Source: Clostridiales bacterium
GTDB taxonomy: Bacteria; Bacillota; Clostridia; Oscillospirales; Oscillospiraceae
Length of the DNA stretch: 26,024 nt
Assembly (NCBI GenBank): GCA_019420945.1
Contig: JAHZGF010000026.1
Location: forward strand, 1-26,024
Direction: 5' to 3'
This document shows, one piece after another, positions 7,801 through 15,146 of this stretch. Numbering within the stretch: the stretch's first letter is position 1; the number at the start of each line of letters is the position of its first letter. The translations under genes were made by a program, and so were the position numbers. Under the pieces are notes generated by a model. That model did no database searches and was not told the DNA's origin. It saw nothing but the letters and a program-made list of their open reading frames with translations.

Positions 7801-9654
7801 TTACTGGAACTTCATGTTGCTGAGAATGATATCGGGCATCGTTCCCGGCACGCAGTCCAGATCTGTCAGGCCAACGGAAAGGAACCGGCCGTCGTCGATC
7901 TGCGCAACATACTCGATCCAATCGTAGCCGATGTACTCGTAGGTGCGGCACTTGAAGGTGATGCCTCCGATGACCCGGTCCTCGCCCTCCTGGAAATTTT
8001 TATAGGAATCCTTATTGGATTCCAGCTTCTCCATGCTCTCCCTCAGCTTGAAAACGATGGTGCCCGCGCCAAAGGCTTCGGGATCTTCGTTTTCCACGAT
8101 AGTGTCCTTTTTAGAGGACCATCCGCTCTCCGGAAGAACGGTGGAGATCTTGATGACATTGTCTGTCATAGGATCTTTGACCTCGATAGAGAAATCCTTC
8201 ATGACCGCGTTCGCCGCGGCTGCCTTATCCTGTTCAGCCGCTTCGGCCTTCACGATCTCCAGGTACTTGTTGATTGCCTCGCTGCTAGAGAAGCCGCTGG
8301 TGTTATAAGCGCTGATCCTATAAACCCCCGGCTCTTCTTCCAAAAAGTTGACATAGATGAAATGATTGGAATTCTCCGAGGAGATCCATTTGTAAAAGCG
8401 CATGTTCGCTTCATAAACATCGCTGTAATATTCCTCGACAAACTGACCCTCTACGCCGAAATAAGCCGCGAGTTCCTCATAGGTAGTATGAAAGAGGTCT
8501 TTAGCGACCTCTTTCATGTAAACGTACCCCATTTGCACCTGTTCTTCGGTGACGATGCCGTCCCCGCCGGGGATAGTTCCCGTCTGAGCACTGGTGCTGC
8601 CGCCCGCAGGGGCGCCTGTGCCGATGCTGTCCGGCATAGCCTCACCCGCCACGATCAGGGGCAGATACCAGTCGTCATAGAAGGCGGGAAGATCCTCTTC
8701 CTCTACATCGTCCCAGTAGGTCCCCCAGGGGCGCAGGTAGATGTCATAGCTGTATTCATCCTCGCCGCTCTCATAATAGCCTTGTATGTGGATCATATCG
8801 GGGTAATCCACCAAGCCCGGGTCTACAATCCAGTCCGCGTGCTCCAGTTCAATGTCCGTGAAAAAGCCTCCCTCGGACATCATGGCCCCATACTCGCCGG
8901 TTCCGGATTCACTGAGGCTGACCGCCGCGGAAACCATAGGCTCCGATTCCGTGTAGTCCTCGTCCCAAAGGGCGACGGTACCCATATAGTCCTCACCAAT
9001 GTCAATGGTGCCGCAGATGTCCCACCACTGGCCTTCCATGTCTTCGTAATAACCAGCGCAGCCGGTCATGATCCACCAGCCGTACCAGTCGCCGTTCCAC
9101 CAGTCAAGCAGGGTGCTATCATTTGGTACAGGGTCATCCGTGGGTTCGCTGGACTGTTGGGAGCTGGTGGATTCCATCCGGCTGAGCGCAGAAGGGGCAA
9201 TGGTGATTTTCCCGTTTTTGCTGCCGATCATCTCTTCGAAGGTCACTTCCACCTCGCTGGTTGTGTCCTCCAGCACGTAGGCTACCTGTACTTCCAGCGT
9301 CGCTCCAGGATCCACCTCTTCAAACTGGTTGTCATCTATCATTTCATAGGCATCATAGTCCGTGTAAATGATGGCGGATTCTAACTCTGTGTCATTTTGC
9401 ATGGCCGTTCCGTAAACCGACCAGAAATAAGTGGACATTTCCTTGCTGTTGTTCGTGAAGTCCAGGGTCAAAACAAGGGCGTCAGCTCCATCAAAGTCCT
9501 CCATAAGGCACGCGTCTTTGTACAGAAGCTCATAGTCTCCCAGCTTGATTAAGTTGGGGTCCGTTGGTTTGCCGTTATTTCCGCAAGCGGTCAGACTGAA
9601 CACCATCAGTACCGCAAGAAGCAGGCCAAGGATTCTAGTCTTTGTCTGTTTCAT
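7801..9654 (-). CDS. Large lipoprotein with DUF5067-like N-terminal domain
   Basis: A 617-residue predicted lipoprotein. The signal peptide starts MKQTKTRILGLLLAVLMVFS and ends in the lipobox LTAC. ATG at 9654 was chosen because GGGAGG lies just upstream; longer in-frame starts lack a ribosome site and would bury the signal peptide. Residues about 35-140 look like a DUF5067 domain (KLGDYELLYKDACLME, VLTLDFTNNSKEMSTYFWS). Residues about 180-330 are Trp/Tyr/Asp-rich (WWNGDWYGWW), probably a lipocalin-like beta domain shared with the lipoprotein at 3957-5147. The C-terminal 200 residues contain two mixed alpha/beta segments. The protein is strongly acidic and should face the cell wall. Its position between the YdjI-like and YdjG-like genes suggests an envelope-stress partner; the function is not known. 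Confidence 0.8.
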   Translation of the reverse strand: MKQTKTRILGLLLAVLMVFSLTACGNNGKPTDPNLIKLGDYELLYKDACLMEDFDGADALVLTLDFTNNSKEMSTYFWSVYGTAMQNDTELESAIIYTDYDAYEMIDDNQFEEVDPGATLEVQVAYVLEDTTSEVEVTFEEMIGSKNGKITIAPSALSRMESTSSQQSSEPTDDPVPNDSTLLDWWNGDWYGWWIMTGCAGYYEDMEGQWWDICGTIDIGEDYMGTVALWDEDYTESEPMVSAAVSLSESGTGEYGAMMSEGGFFTDIELEHADWIVDPGLVDYPDMIHIQGYYESGEDEYSYDIYLRPWGTYWDDVEEEDLPAFYDDWYLPLIVAGEAMPDSIGTGAPAGGSTSAQTGTIPGGDGIVTEEQVQMGYVYMKEVAKDLFHTTYEELAAYFGVEGQFVEEYYSDVYEANMRFYKWISSENSNHFIYVNFLEEEPGVYRISAYNTSGFSSSEAINKYLEIVKAEAAEQDKAAAANAVMKDFSIEVKDPMTDNVIKISTVLPESGWSSKKDTIVENEDPEAFGAGTIVFKLRESMEKLESNKDSYKNFQEGEDRVIGGITFKCRTYEYIGYDWIEYVAQIDDGRFLSVGLTDLDCVPGTMPDIILSNMKFQ

Positions 9655-9685
9655 AATTTCCTCCCGAAACGTTGAGCGATATGTC

Positions 9686-9736
9686 ACTCCGCTGATCGGG
9701 TCAAACGAACTTCTTTGTTCCACGATCAGCAGGAGT
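9686..9736. repeat. Imperfect inverted repeat in the operon gap
   Basis: ACTCCGCTGATCG (9686-9698) is inverted as CGATCAGCAGGAGT (9723-9736), with one bulged base and a 24-nt loop. It lies in the 204-nt gap between two lipoprotein genes, just ahead of the ribosome site for the downstream one. It would form a long hairpin in the operon transcript, and could be a processing or stability element. No U-tract follows. The rest of this gap shows nothing else I can identify. Confidence 0.5.
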
Positions 9737-9858
9737 GTATACCGCAGATATTGATAAACTCGCTTTTTCTAAATGGATTTTCTGTCCTTGTCGGTGAACT
9801 TTCCGGTGAGGAGTTTTACCAGTTGGAAGGGAGAAAGCACATCCCGTTTATAGACAGA

Positions 9859-10188
9859 CTATTTTTTCGTAAAGGTACCACTGATACCATAACCGGAGTT
9901 CTCGTTCATGGTAAGGCTGGTGTCATCCACAGAGAAGGTGTAAGTAGACGGCTCATCCCAAGTTTCCAACGTCACTGTAAGCTGGTCATCCTCAATGGTG
10001 TAGGTGCCGTTCTGCTTCATGTAGGCGTTTTCCATGGTGCATTTGCCGTTTCCGTCAAATGTCCAGGTGATCACGCCGTCGTATTCCAATTCGGCTGACC
10101 ATGTGCCGGCCAGGGCATCCTTACTGCCGCAGGCGGAAAATGTCACGAGAGTGACCACAATCAAAAGTAAGGCCGCAAATTTTTTCAC
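9859..10188 (-). CDS. Small lipoprotein with a lipocalin-like beta domain
   Basis: A 109-residue predicted lipoprotein. GTG at 10188 is preceded by AAGGAT and starts a signal peptide KKFAALLLIVVTLVTFSAC with lipobox FSAC. A single beta domain follows: AGTWSAELEYDGVITWTFDG, then NGTYTIEDDQLTVTLET, then a C-terminal GTFTKK strand. This G-T-W...F...G.Y.I pattern is common in small lipocalin-like or DUF5640-like Clostridia lipoproteins; the family name is a guess. The gene starts 41 nt after the DUF4428-like gene. Its function is unknown; a surface-anchored ligand-binding or reporter role is inference. Confidence 0.75.
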   Translation of the reverse strand: MKKFAALLLIVVTLVTFSACGSKDALAGTWSAELEYDGVITWTFDGNGKCTMENAYMKQNGTYTIEDDQLTVTLETWDEPSTYTFSVDDTSLTMNENSGYGISGTFTKK

Positions 10189-10229
10189 CTCATCAAATCC
10201 TTTCTGCTTTTCGATGAAAATCGGAATTG

Positions 10230-11078
10230 TCAGCTGTTTACCGCCCCACCGCAGAACTCGCAACAGCCGTTGACGTCTGGTGTGGTAGTGGCTCCGCAGA
10301 ACGGACAGGTTACCGCCGTTTTAGGCGCGGCAGCGGCAATAACCTCCTCCCGCACCTGCTGTCGGACTTGAAGCAGTGCGTCCCTTATTTCAAACCCCAT
10401 TGCCTCATATTGCTGGTACTCCACACTGGCGCGTACTTCCTCCCTGTTGGAGGTAAGGGAACTGCCCCTCATAGCGCCGGCATTTGGCCGGAAACCATCG
10501 CGGAGGGAACGCATGGCGTTGGGACCGTCCAGCAGCGTTTCCTCATCATTGTCCACAGACTCGCTGTTCAGCTGAAAACGGATCTCGTTAAAGTAAGGGT
10601 GATTGACATGGATCACAATGTAGAAATCATAGGAATAGGCATAGCGGGGTGGGTTGAAGCTCTGTCGGTCTCCATTGGCATCCCTGTATTCGATTTCCGT
10701 TTTGCTCTCATCAATGTCCAACCTGCATCCCGTCACATCGGAGAAGGAGAGTACATCCGGATTGGCTTCTGTCAAATCTCTGGCAGAGGTGACCATAAAG
10801 AGTCCCGCGTCCTCGTCCAGCATTACCTTGGTTCTCTCTCCCAAGGTACGGGTGGTATGAAACGAAGCGACTTTTTCTTGGTTCGCTTCCCGGTAGGCCA
10901 GCTGCTGCTGGATCTCCGAAACCGTGCTCTGGCGGCGGTCGCTGAACCAAGGAGAGAGCTTGGCGGCGCAGTTCTTGCACAAATTGCCGTCTTCCAGCTT
11001 GCGGTTGCCAAACAGTCCAATCTCACCGCCGCAGACAGAACACTCCTTTTTGTCAAATAATTTTCCAAAAAGTCCCAT
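10230..11078 (-). CDS. DUF4428-like protein with N- and C-terminal zinc ribbons
   Basis: A 282-residue soluble protein. The start MGLFGKLFDKKECSVCGGE leads into a DUF4428-type four-Cys ribbon (CSVC at about 13-16 and CKNC at about 34-37). A central beta-rich domain (about 75-175) contains FSDVTGCRLDIDESKTEI and a PPRYAYSYDFYIVIHVNHPY stretch, of a kind often found next to zinc ribbons in Bacillota. A second ribbon near the C terminus has CPFC and, 11 residues later, CEFC. AAGGAG is upstream of the ATG. The gene starts 26 nt after the 4TM protein gene, in the same operon. Zinc-ribbon plus PH-like proteins of this sort are usually adaptors; the exact role here is unknown. Confidence 0.8.
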   Translation of the reverse strand: MGLFGKLFDKKECSVCGGEIGLFGNRKLEDGNLCKNCAAKLSPWFSDRRQSTVSEIQQQLAYREANQEKVASFHTTRTLGERTKVMLDEDAGLFMVTSARDLTEANPDVLSFSDVTGCRLDIDESKTEIEYRDANGDRQSFNPPRYAYSYDFYIVIHVNHPYFNEIRFQLNSESVDNDEETLLDGPNAMRSLRDGFRPNAGAMRGSSLTSNREEVRASVEYQQYEAMGFEIRDALLQVRQQVREEVIAAAAPKTAVTCPFCGATTTPDVNGCCEFCGGAVNS

Positions 11079-11104
11079 AGCCCGTGCTCCTTTCTAAAAG
11101 TCCA

Positions 11105-11512
11105 TCAAGCGTTAGTGCTGCCTTTCATCTGCACAGCGCTGAAGATGTAGAGTCCCGGCAGCAGCAAGTTGAGAACCAGGCTGACAATGCTGAATTCTCC
11201 ACCGCCGATCAGGCCAATGATCATGGAGATGATGCTCAGGACCGCAATGATAATGCCCCACTTGATGCAGGAAGCCGCCTTCTGAGGCGCGCTGCACGCG
11301 CCAATGCCCTTAATGCCAGCAATGAACTGAATGACAGATGCCACAACCACAATGATGGAGCTGGCGTAGAGCAGCCCAGCGCCTTCTGCGCTTTCCGACA
11401 ACGCTACCAGAGCGCTGATGCCTAGAATAGCCAAAATTCCTGCGATCACTGCAATTACGCCGCCGATGATCATGAGGATGGATGTAACTTTCAAAAGCTT
11501 TTGACCTTTCAT
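11105..11512 (-). CDS. Small four-helix membrane protein
   Basis: A 135-residue protein starting MKGQKLLKVTSILMIIGGVI, with AGGAGGT 9 nt upstream. It has four clear hydrophobic helices (about 8-30, 45-67, 85-104 and 107-127) and short loops, with no catalytic motif. Gly/Ile/Ala-rich helices with conserved KLLKVTSILMII-like starts are common in small uncharacterised Clostridia membrane proteins. It lies between the TM-anchored protein and the DUF4428-like protein of the YdjGHI-type operon, so it probably acts in or near the same membrane complex. That role is inferred from position only. Confidence 0.75.
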   Translation of the reverse strand: MKGQKLLKVTSILMIIGGVIAVIAGILAILGISALVALSESAEGAGLLYASSIIVVVASVIQFIAGIKGIGACSAPQKAASCIKWGIIIAVLSIISMIIGLIGGGEFSIVSLVLNLLLPGLYIFSAVQMKGSTNA

Positions 11513-11556
11513 TTGTAGTACCTCCTATGTTCTGTTTTTATGGATCGATTTGCGTA

Positions 11557-12522
11557 CTATGGCTGTTCATCCAGCAGGCACAGGGCCAGCTCTGTAAAAT
11601 ACGCCCGGAGCTGCTTCGCTGTTTCCTGATCCAATTTCTTCTGCTGCTGTTTGCCGTCAGAGTAATAGAGGGTGCAGGCCGGCTTTTCCGAGCTGCCGTC
11701 CGGCTGTTCTTCCAGACGGATCTCCTCCGCAAACGCGGTGAAGGCATCCCACTCCTCATCTGACACGACCCAGTCACTCCAGATCTCCTGCTTCCGACCG
11801 GACGGGGTAAATCTGGCCCGGAGGATATAGGGAGCGTCCTCTCCGTACACAACAGACGGGCCCCGATCGAATTGGAAGGAATAGTCCTTGGAAAAGAGAG
11901 CCCCGGACTGACCCATATAGAAGCCGCTCAGCTCCGGCGGGGCATAGCGGGGGATCTCCCGTCCAATGGGGTCGGCCAGCTCCTCCAGCAGAGCGATCAG
12001 CGTATGGATACGGCGGTCGTTTGGCGGATTATAACGGATGCTCCGTGTTCCGTCTTCTGTGCTCCAGGTCAGGATCAGGCTGGTGGAGTCCCCGCCATCC
12101 ATGACTTCGATCCCCGGTGGCAGCTTCACCTCACGCCGGTTTTCCGGGATGGGCTCCATCAGCGGGTAGAGCTCCAGAATGATCTGCTCCACATCCGACC
12201 ACTGAGCCACGGTGATGGGGACATTCTCTTTGGTGGACGGATGATACCAGTCCTCGTCCTCCGCCGTATCCGGATCAAGGGCCGGATAATAGCTTGTTTC
12301 CAGAATGGCCTCCGGCGAAAGCGTGATGGCAAAATCCGCTCTGGCAACCATGCCGCTGGTGTGGCTGTATGTGACGCCGGTCAAGATGCCGGGCGGCACG
12401 GCAGATTTCTTCTGTATGGATGAATCACCTCCCTGATGACCTCTGAAATAATATCCCGCAGCCGCCAGAAGCAGGAACAGACCTACAACAGAAAATACGG
12501 CGGTTTTTCTTCCCCGGGTCAT
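11557..12522 (-). CDS. Membrane-anchored extracytoplasmic protein, unknown function
   Basis: A 321-residue protein with a short basic N terminus (MTRGRKTA), one membrane segment (about 8-26) and a long outward-facing domain. The domain has mixed alpha/beta character; visible stretches include YNPPNDRRIHTLIALLEEL and, near the C terminus, CTLYYSDGKQQQKKLDQETA. The ATG overlaps the stop of the YdjI-like gene (ATGA at 12519-12522), so the two are translationally coupled and are probably made in fixed proportion. I recognise no family. A role as the envelope-side partner of the SPFH protein is plausible but inferred from coupling alone. Confidence 0.75.
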   Translation of the reverse strand: MTRGRKTAVFSVVGLFLLLAAAGYYFRGHQGGDSSIQKKSAVPPGILTGVTYSHTSGMVARADFAITLSPEAILETSYYPALDPDTAEDEDWYHPSTKENVPITVAQWSDVEQIILELYPLMEPIPENRREVKLPPGIEVMDGGDSTSLILTWSTEDGTRSIRYNPPNDRRIHTLIALLEELADPIGREIPRYAPPELSGFYMGQSGALFSKDYSFQFDRGPSVVYGEDAPYILRARFTPSGRKQEIWSDWVVSDEEWDAFTAFAEEIRLEEQPDGSSEKPACTLYYSDGKQQQKKLDQETAKQLRAYFTELALCLLDEQP

Positions 12523-13943
12523 CCCTGCACATCGCCATCGTCAAAGGGATCGCCGCACTCCGGGCAGAACTTGGGCGGATGGGCGGGATCATCCGGCTCC
12601 CAGCCACATTTGTCGCATTTGTACTGGGGCACGCCGGCGGGCTTTTTTGCCCCGCACTCCGCGCAGAATTTCCCTTTGTTCACCGCACCGCAGGAACAGG
12701 TCCAGCCGTCCGCTGCGGGCCGGGGCTTGCCGCACTCCGGGCAGAATTTTCCGGTGACGGCTGCACCGCAGGTACACTGCCAGCTCTCTGCTGCCGGCTT
12801 GGGCTCCGGCTTTTTGCTGCCGCAGTTAGGGCAGAAGCTGCTGGTGATGCCGCTTTGTCCGCAGGCGCAGGTCCAGCCAGGGGCGGCAGGCGGGGGCGTG
12901 GGTACAGGGGCGGGGGTGGGCTGAGCCTGCTGCTGTGCGCCCATCTGATAGAGGTTCTGGGCGTTCATGCCGCCCATCTGTCCAGCCATCCCCATGCCCA
13001 TAAAAGCCATAGCGGGACCGGCATTGGGGTTGCTGGCCGCGGACTGCATGGCGCTGGCCTGTGCTCCCACCAAATGGGCCGCCGCCCGGGTGGGATCCAT
13101 AAAGGCCGCGTTGCGCTGCAGCTCCTTGATCATCTGCTCGTCTTCTTCGTTGGCCTTGACGCTGGAGACGCCAAAAGAGACAATTTCCATCCCGCGAAGA
13201 TCACGCCACCGGGAAGAAAGCTGTTCGTTGAGTGCTTCGGCCAGTTCCAACGTATGGCCGGGAAGGGCAGAGTAGCGGATCCCCATTTCAGAGATTTTGG
13301 CAAAAGCAGGCTGAAGGGCAGTCAGGAGCTCAGTTTTCATCTGCCCGGCAATTTGGTCGGTTTTATAGTCCTCCGTCACATTGCCGCAGACATTGGTATA
13401 AAACAGCAGCGGGTTTCTCAAGCGGACACTGTACTCACCGAAACATCGGATGGCGATGTCCAAATCAATACCCGCTCGCTGATCCACCACCCGGAAGGGG
13501 ACGGGGCTGGGGGTACCGTACTTGTTGCCGGTGAGCTCCTTTGTGTTGAAATAATAGATACGCTGATCTTTGGGTGCCTCGCCTCCAAAGGTAAAGCGCT
13601 TTCCAATGTTCAGGAACACGCTCTGAATGGATTCCCCCAAATCGCCGGAGAAAACGCTGGGCTCCGTGGACATGTCGTAGGTATACTCTCCCGGCTCAGC
13701 GCACACGTCCACCACTTTTCCCTGTTCCACGATGAGCATGCACTGGCCGTCCGCCACGGCGATTACAGAACCGTTGGTGATGATGTTGTCATCACCTTTG
13801 CTGTTGCTGGAGCGTCCTGTGACTTTCTTCTTTCCTTTGACCGCCAGTACATCCGCGGGGATGGCCTCGCAGTAGAAGAATTCCTTCCACTGGTCCGCCA
13901 ACACGCCGCCAGCCGCTCCCAGCGCGGCTTTAATCAGTCCCAT
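12519..13943 (-). CDS. SPFH/Band-7 protein with four C-terminal zinc ribbons, YdjI-like
   Basis: A 474-residue protein of the YdjI/virion-core-protein-like SPFH family. It starts MGLIKAALGAAGGVLADQWK, with an SPFH domain to about residue 270. A Met/Gly/Ala/Gln-rich linker follows (about 290-350), then four zinc ribbons starting near 357, 388, 414 and 441, each with paired CxC or CxxC motifs. Ribbons 2 to 4 share the GKFC-x-ECG or PKFCPECG pattern and look duplicated. In B. subtilis, YdjI is recruited to the membrane through YdjG/YdjH and is needed to place PspA there; both partners occur in this operon, but PspA is not in the window. AAGGGGA precedes the ATG. Its 3' end overlaps the next gene. 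Confidence 0.9.
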   Translation of the reverse strand: MGLIKAALGAAGGVLADQWKEFFYCEAIPADVLAVKGKKKVTGRSSNSKGDDNIITNGSVIAVADGQCMLIVEQGKVVDVCAEPGEYTYDMSTEPSVFSGDLGESIQSVFLNIGKRFTFGGEAPKDQRIYYFNTKELTGNKYGTPSPVPFRVVDQRAGIDLDIAIRCFGEYSVRLRNPLLFYTNVCGNVTEDYKTDQIAGQMKTELLTALQPAFAKISEMGIRYSALPGHTLELAEALNEQLSSRWRDLRGMEIVSFGVSSVKANEEDEQMIKELQRNAAFMDPTRAAAHLVGAQASAMQSAASNPNAGPAMAFMGMGMAGQMGGMNAQNLYQMGAQQQAQPTPAPVPTPPPAAPGWTCACGQSGITSSFCPNCGSKKPEPKPAAESWQCTCGAAVTGKFCPECGKPRPAADGWTCSCGAVNKGKFCAECGAKKPAGVPQYKCDKCGWEPDDPAHPPKFCPECGDPFDDGDVQG

Positions 13944-14008
13944 AGTACCAATCCCCTTTCCTTATGTCTTTTGCTCCAGATGGATCTGGTTCCTCGTTTT
14001 TGCGGTGG

Positions 14009-14389
14009 TCAAAGCGACAGCAGACAGGCGACCAGATAATCCAGAGATACATCGTAAAACACAAAATCGTCGATCTCACCTTTCCGTTTCGCCTCAATGG
14101 CACGGTGGACAGTTTCCTCCTGTCCCTCCGGACACATCAACATGAGCCGGCAGTGGGGCGCCACCTTCCGCAGCCATGCGCACAGCGTTAAACAGAAACC
14201 GATATCATGGGCACTGTCTTCCGAAACTTCCAGCAGCGCTCCTGTAGCCAGGTGGGCATGGATGGTCATTTCCGCGTTTGCATAATTCGGCTCATAGCAC
14301 AGCTGGATACCGGGGACATCCCGCGCTTTCGCCATCAATCCTTGAGCCAACGATGCTCGCTGCATGATGAGGAGCACTGTTTTCAGCAC
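14009..14389 (-). CDS. Stand-alone receiver-like protein B (phosphoacceptor Asp replaced by Glu)
   Basis: A 126-residue receiver-only protein, paralogue of the one at 2870-3247 (shared ending DDFVFYD-SL-YL). Aligned with the true response regulator of the locus, the acidic pair is MQ, the phosphoacceptor is Glu (E54 in GALLEVSED), the conserved Thr is Cys (C86), and the signature Lys is Tyr (Y112). An Asp-to-Glu change at this site often mimics phosphorylation, so the protein may be locked in one state. GTG at 14389 fits the paralogue's N terminus, with GGGAGG just upstream; GTG at 14395 with AGGAGG is an alternative. It is the first gene of the YdjI-containing operon and lies behind an operator-bearing promoter. 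Confidence 0.75.
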   Translation of the reverse strand: MLKTVLLIMQRASLAQGLMAKARDVPGIQLCYEPNYANAEMTIHAHLATGALLEVSEDSAHDIGFCLTLCAWLRKVAPHCRLMLMCPEGQEETVHRAIEAKRKGEIDDFVFYDVSLDYLVACLLSL

Positions 14390-14423
14390 ATTCACCTCCC
14401 TACACCTCCTAATTTCCAATATC

Positions 14424-14468
14424 ATTGTATCGTTGTTTTTCCGTCTTCACCCTACCCGCGGCGGGTAG
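14424..14468 (-). promoter_or_regulatory. Operator-promoter upstream of receiver B / YdjI operon
   Basis: A 17-bp palindrome, CTACCCGC-G-GCGGGTAG (14452-14468), lies exactly 22 nt upstream of a -10 box TACAAT (minus strand, 14424-14429). The -35 region (GGTGAA) is poor and abuts the palindrome, as at promoters that need an activator. The same arrangement precedes the binding-protein gene at 22578-22622. Candidate regulators are the LuxR-type proteins at 14529-15146 and 19503-21095. Confidence 0.65.
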
Positions 14469-14487
14469 TCTTTTGCTGATATGAAAA

Positions 14488-14511
14488 ATCCACCGGTTTG
14501 CACCGGTGGAT
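14488..14511 (-). terminator. Intrinsic terminator after the response regulator gene
   Basis: ATCCACCGGT (14488-14497) and ACCGGTGGAT (14502-14511) form a perfect 10-bp stem with a 4-nt loop. On the minus strand it is followed by TTTTCATATC, extending the T-run from the stem end. It lies 18 nt past the response regulator stop and separates unit II from the receiver B/YdjI operon. Confidence 0.88.
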
Positions 14512-14528
14512 CGTGAAAGCGTATTAAC

Positions 14529-15146
14529 TTAATAGAGTGGATTGATCCATCCGTTGGAGATCATGTAAAAAGCCAGATCCACAGATTTCGAAAATCCTGT
14601 TTTTCCCAGCATATTCATCTTGTGGTACTTCACCGTATTTTCGCTGATAAACAGTTCCTGAGCAATCTCCTTATTGGTCATGTGCTTGCACATCAGCCGG
14701 AGCACCTCCATCTCCCGGTCTGTCAGCGGGGCCTCTCCCTGGGGCATGGGAATGGTCTTAGGCTCCGGAAAAACCCATCCCCCCGCCATAACCTCCCGCG
14801 CTGCCTCTAAAAAATAAGTCAAGCTACGGCTCTTATATACAAATCCGTTGGCTCCGGCAGCTTTGGCCCGAGGAATATAGGTGATCTCGTCAAAGGCAGT
14901 CATAACGATGATCTTCACCTCTTCACAGGAATTGCGGATAGCCTCGACCGCCTTTAATCCAGAGGCGCCGTTTTCCGTGCATACATCCATCAACACCAGA
15001 TCGGGACGCAGGTGCTTGCAGAAATCCAGAGCATAATCGGCATTGGGCACTTCACCCACTACGGTAAAATCTCCCGCAGCCGTCAGCGCCGTTGTCAGTG
15101 ATTCCCGCATAGATGCGTGGTCCTCTACAATCAAGACTTTGATCAT
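14529..15146 (-). CDS. LuxR/NarL-type response regulator
   Basis: A 205-residue two-domain regulator. The receiver domain (1-120) has the acidic pair E8-D9, phosphoacceptor D54 (VLMDVCTENG), T83 and the signature Lys K105 (GFVYKSRSLTYFL), all intact. A LuxR-type helix-turn-helix covers about 138-200 (LTDREMEVLRLM, then NKEIAQELFISENTVKYH). Its ATG overlaps the stop of the kinase gene (ATGA), so the pair is translationally coupled, and it is the expected phosphorylation partner of that kinase. It is a candidate for binding the 17-bp operators at 14452 and 22606. The motif around K105 matches the motif around Tyr in the two receiver-like paralogues, suggesting they arose from this kind of domain. 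Confidence 0.93.
   Translation of the reverse strand: MIKVLIVEDHASMRESLTTALTAAGDFTVVGEVPNADYALDFCKHLRPDLVLMDVCTENGASGLKAVEAIRNSCEEVKIIVMTAFDEITYIPRAKAAGANGFVYKSRSLTYFLEAAREVMAGGWVFPEPKTIPMPQGEAPLTDREMEVLRLMCKHMTNKEIAQELFISENTVKYHKMNMLGKTGFSKSVDLAFYMISNGWINPLY

Noticed and set aside
7792..9384. Plus-strand open frame of 530 codons
   Set aside because: It lies opposite the DUF5067 lipoprotein gene, which has a signal peptide, a lipobox and a ribosome site; this frame has none and matches no family.
12579..14039. Plus-strand open frame of 486 codons
   Set aside because: It is antisense to the YdjI-like SPFH gene; the long frame comes from GC-biased codon use and shows no domain.
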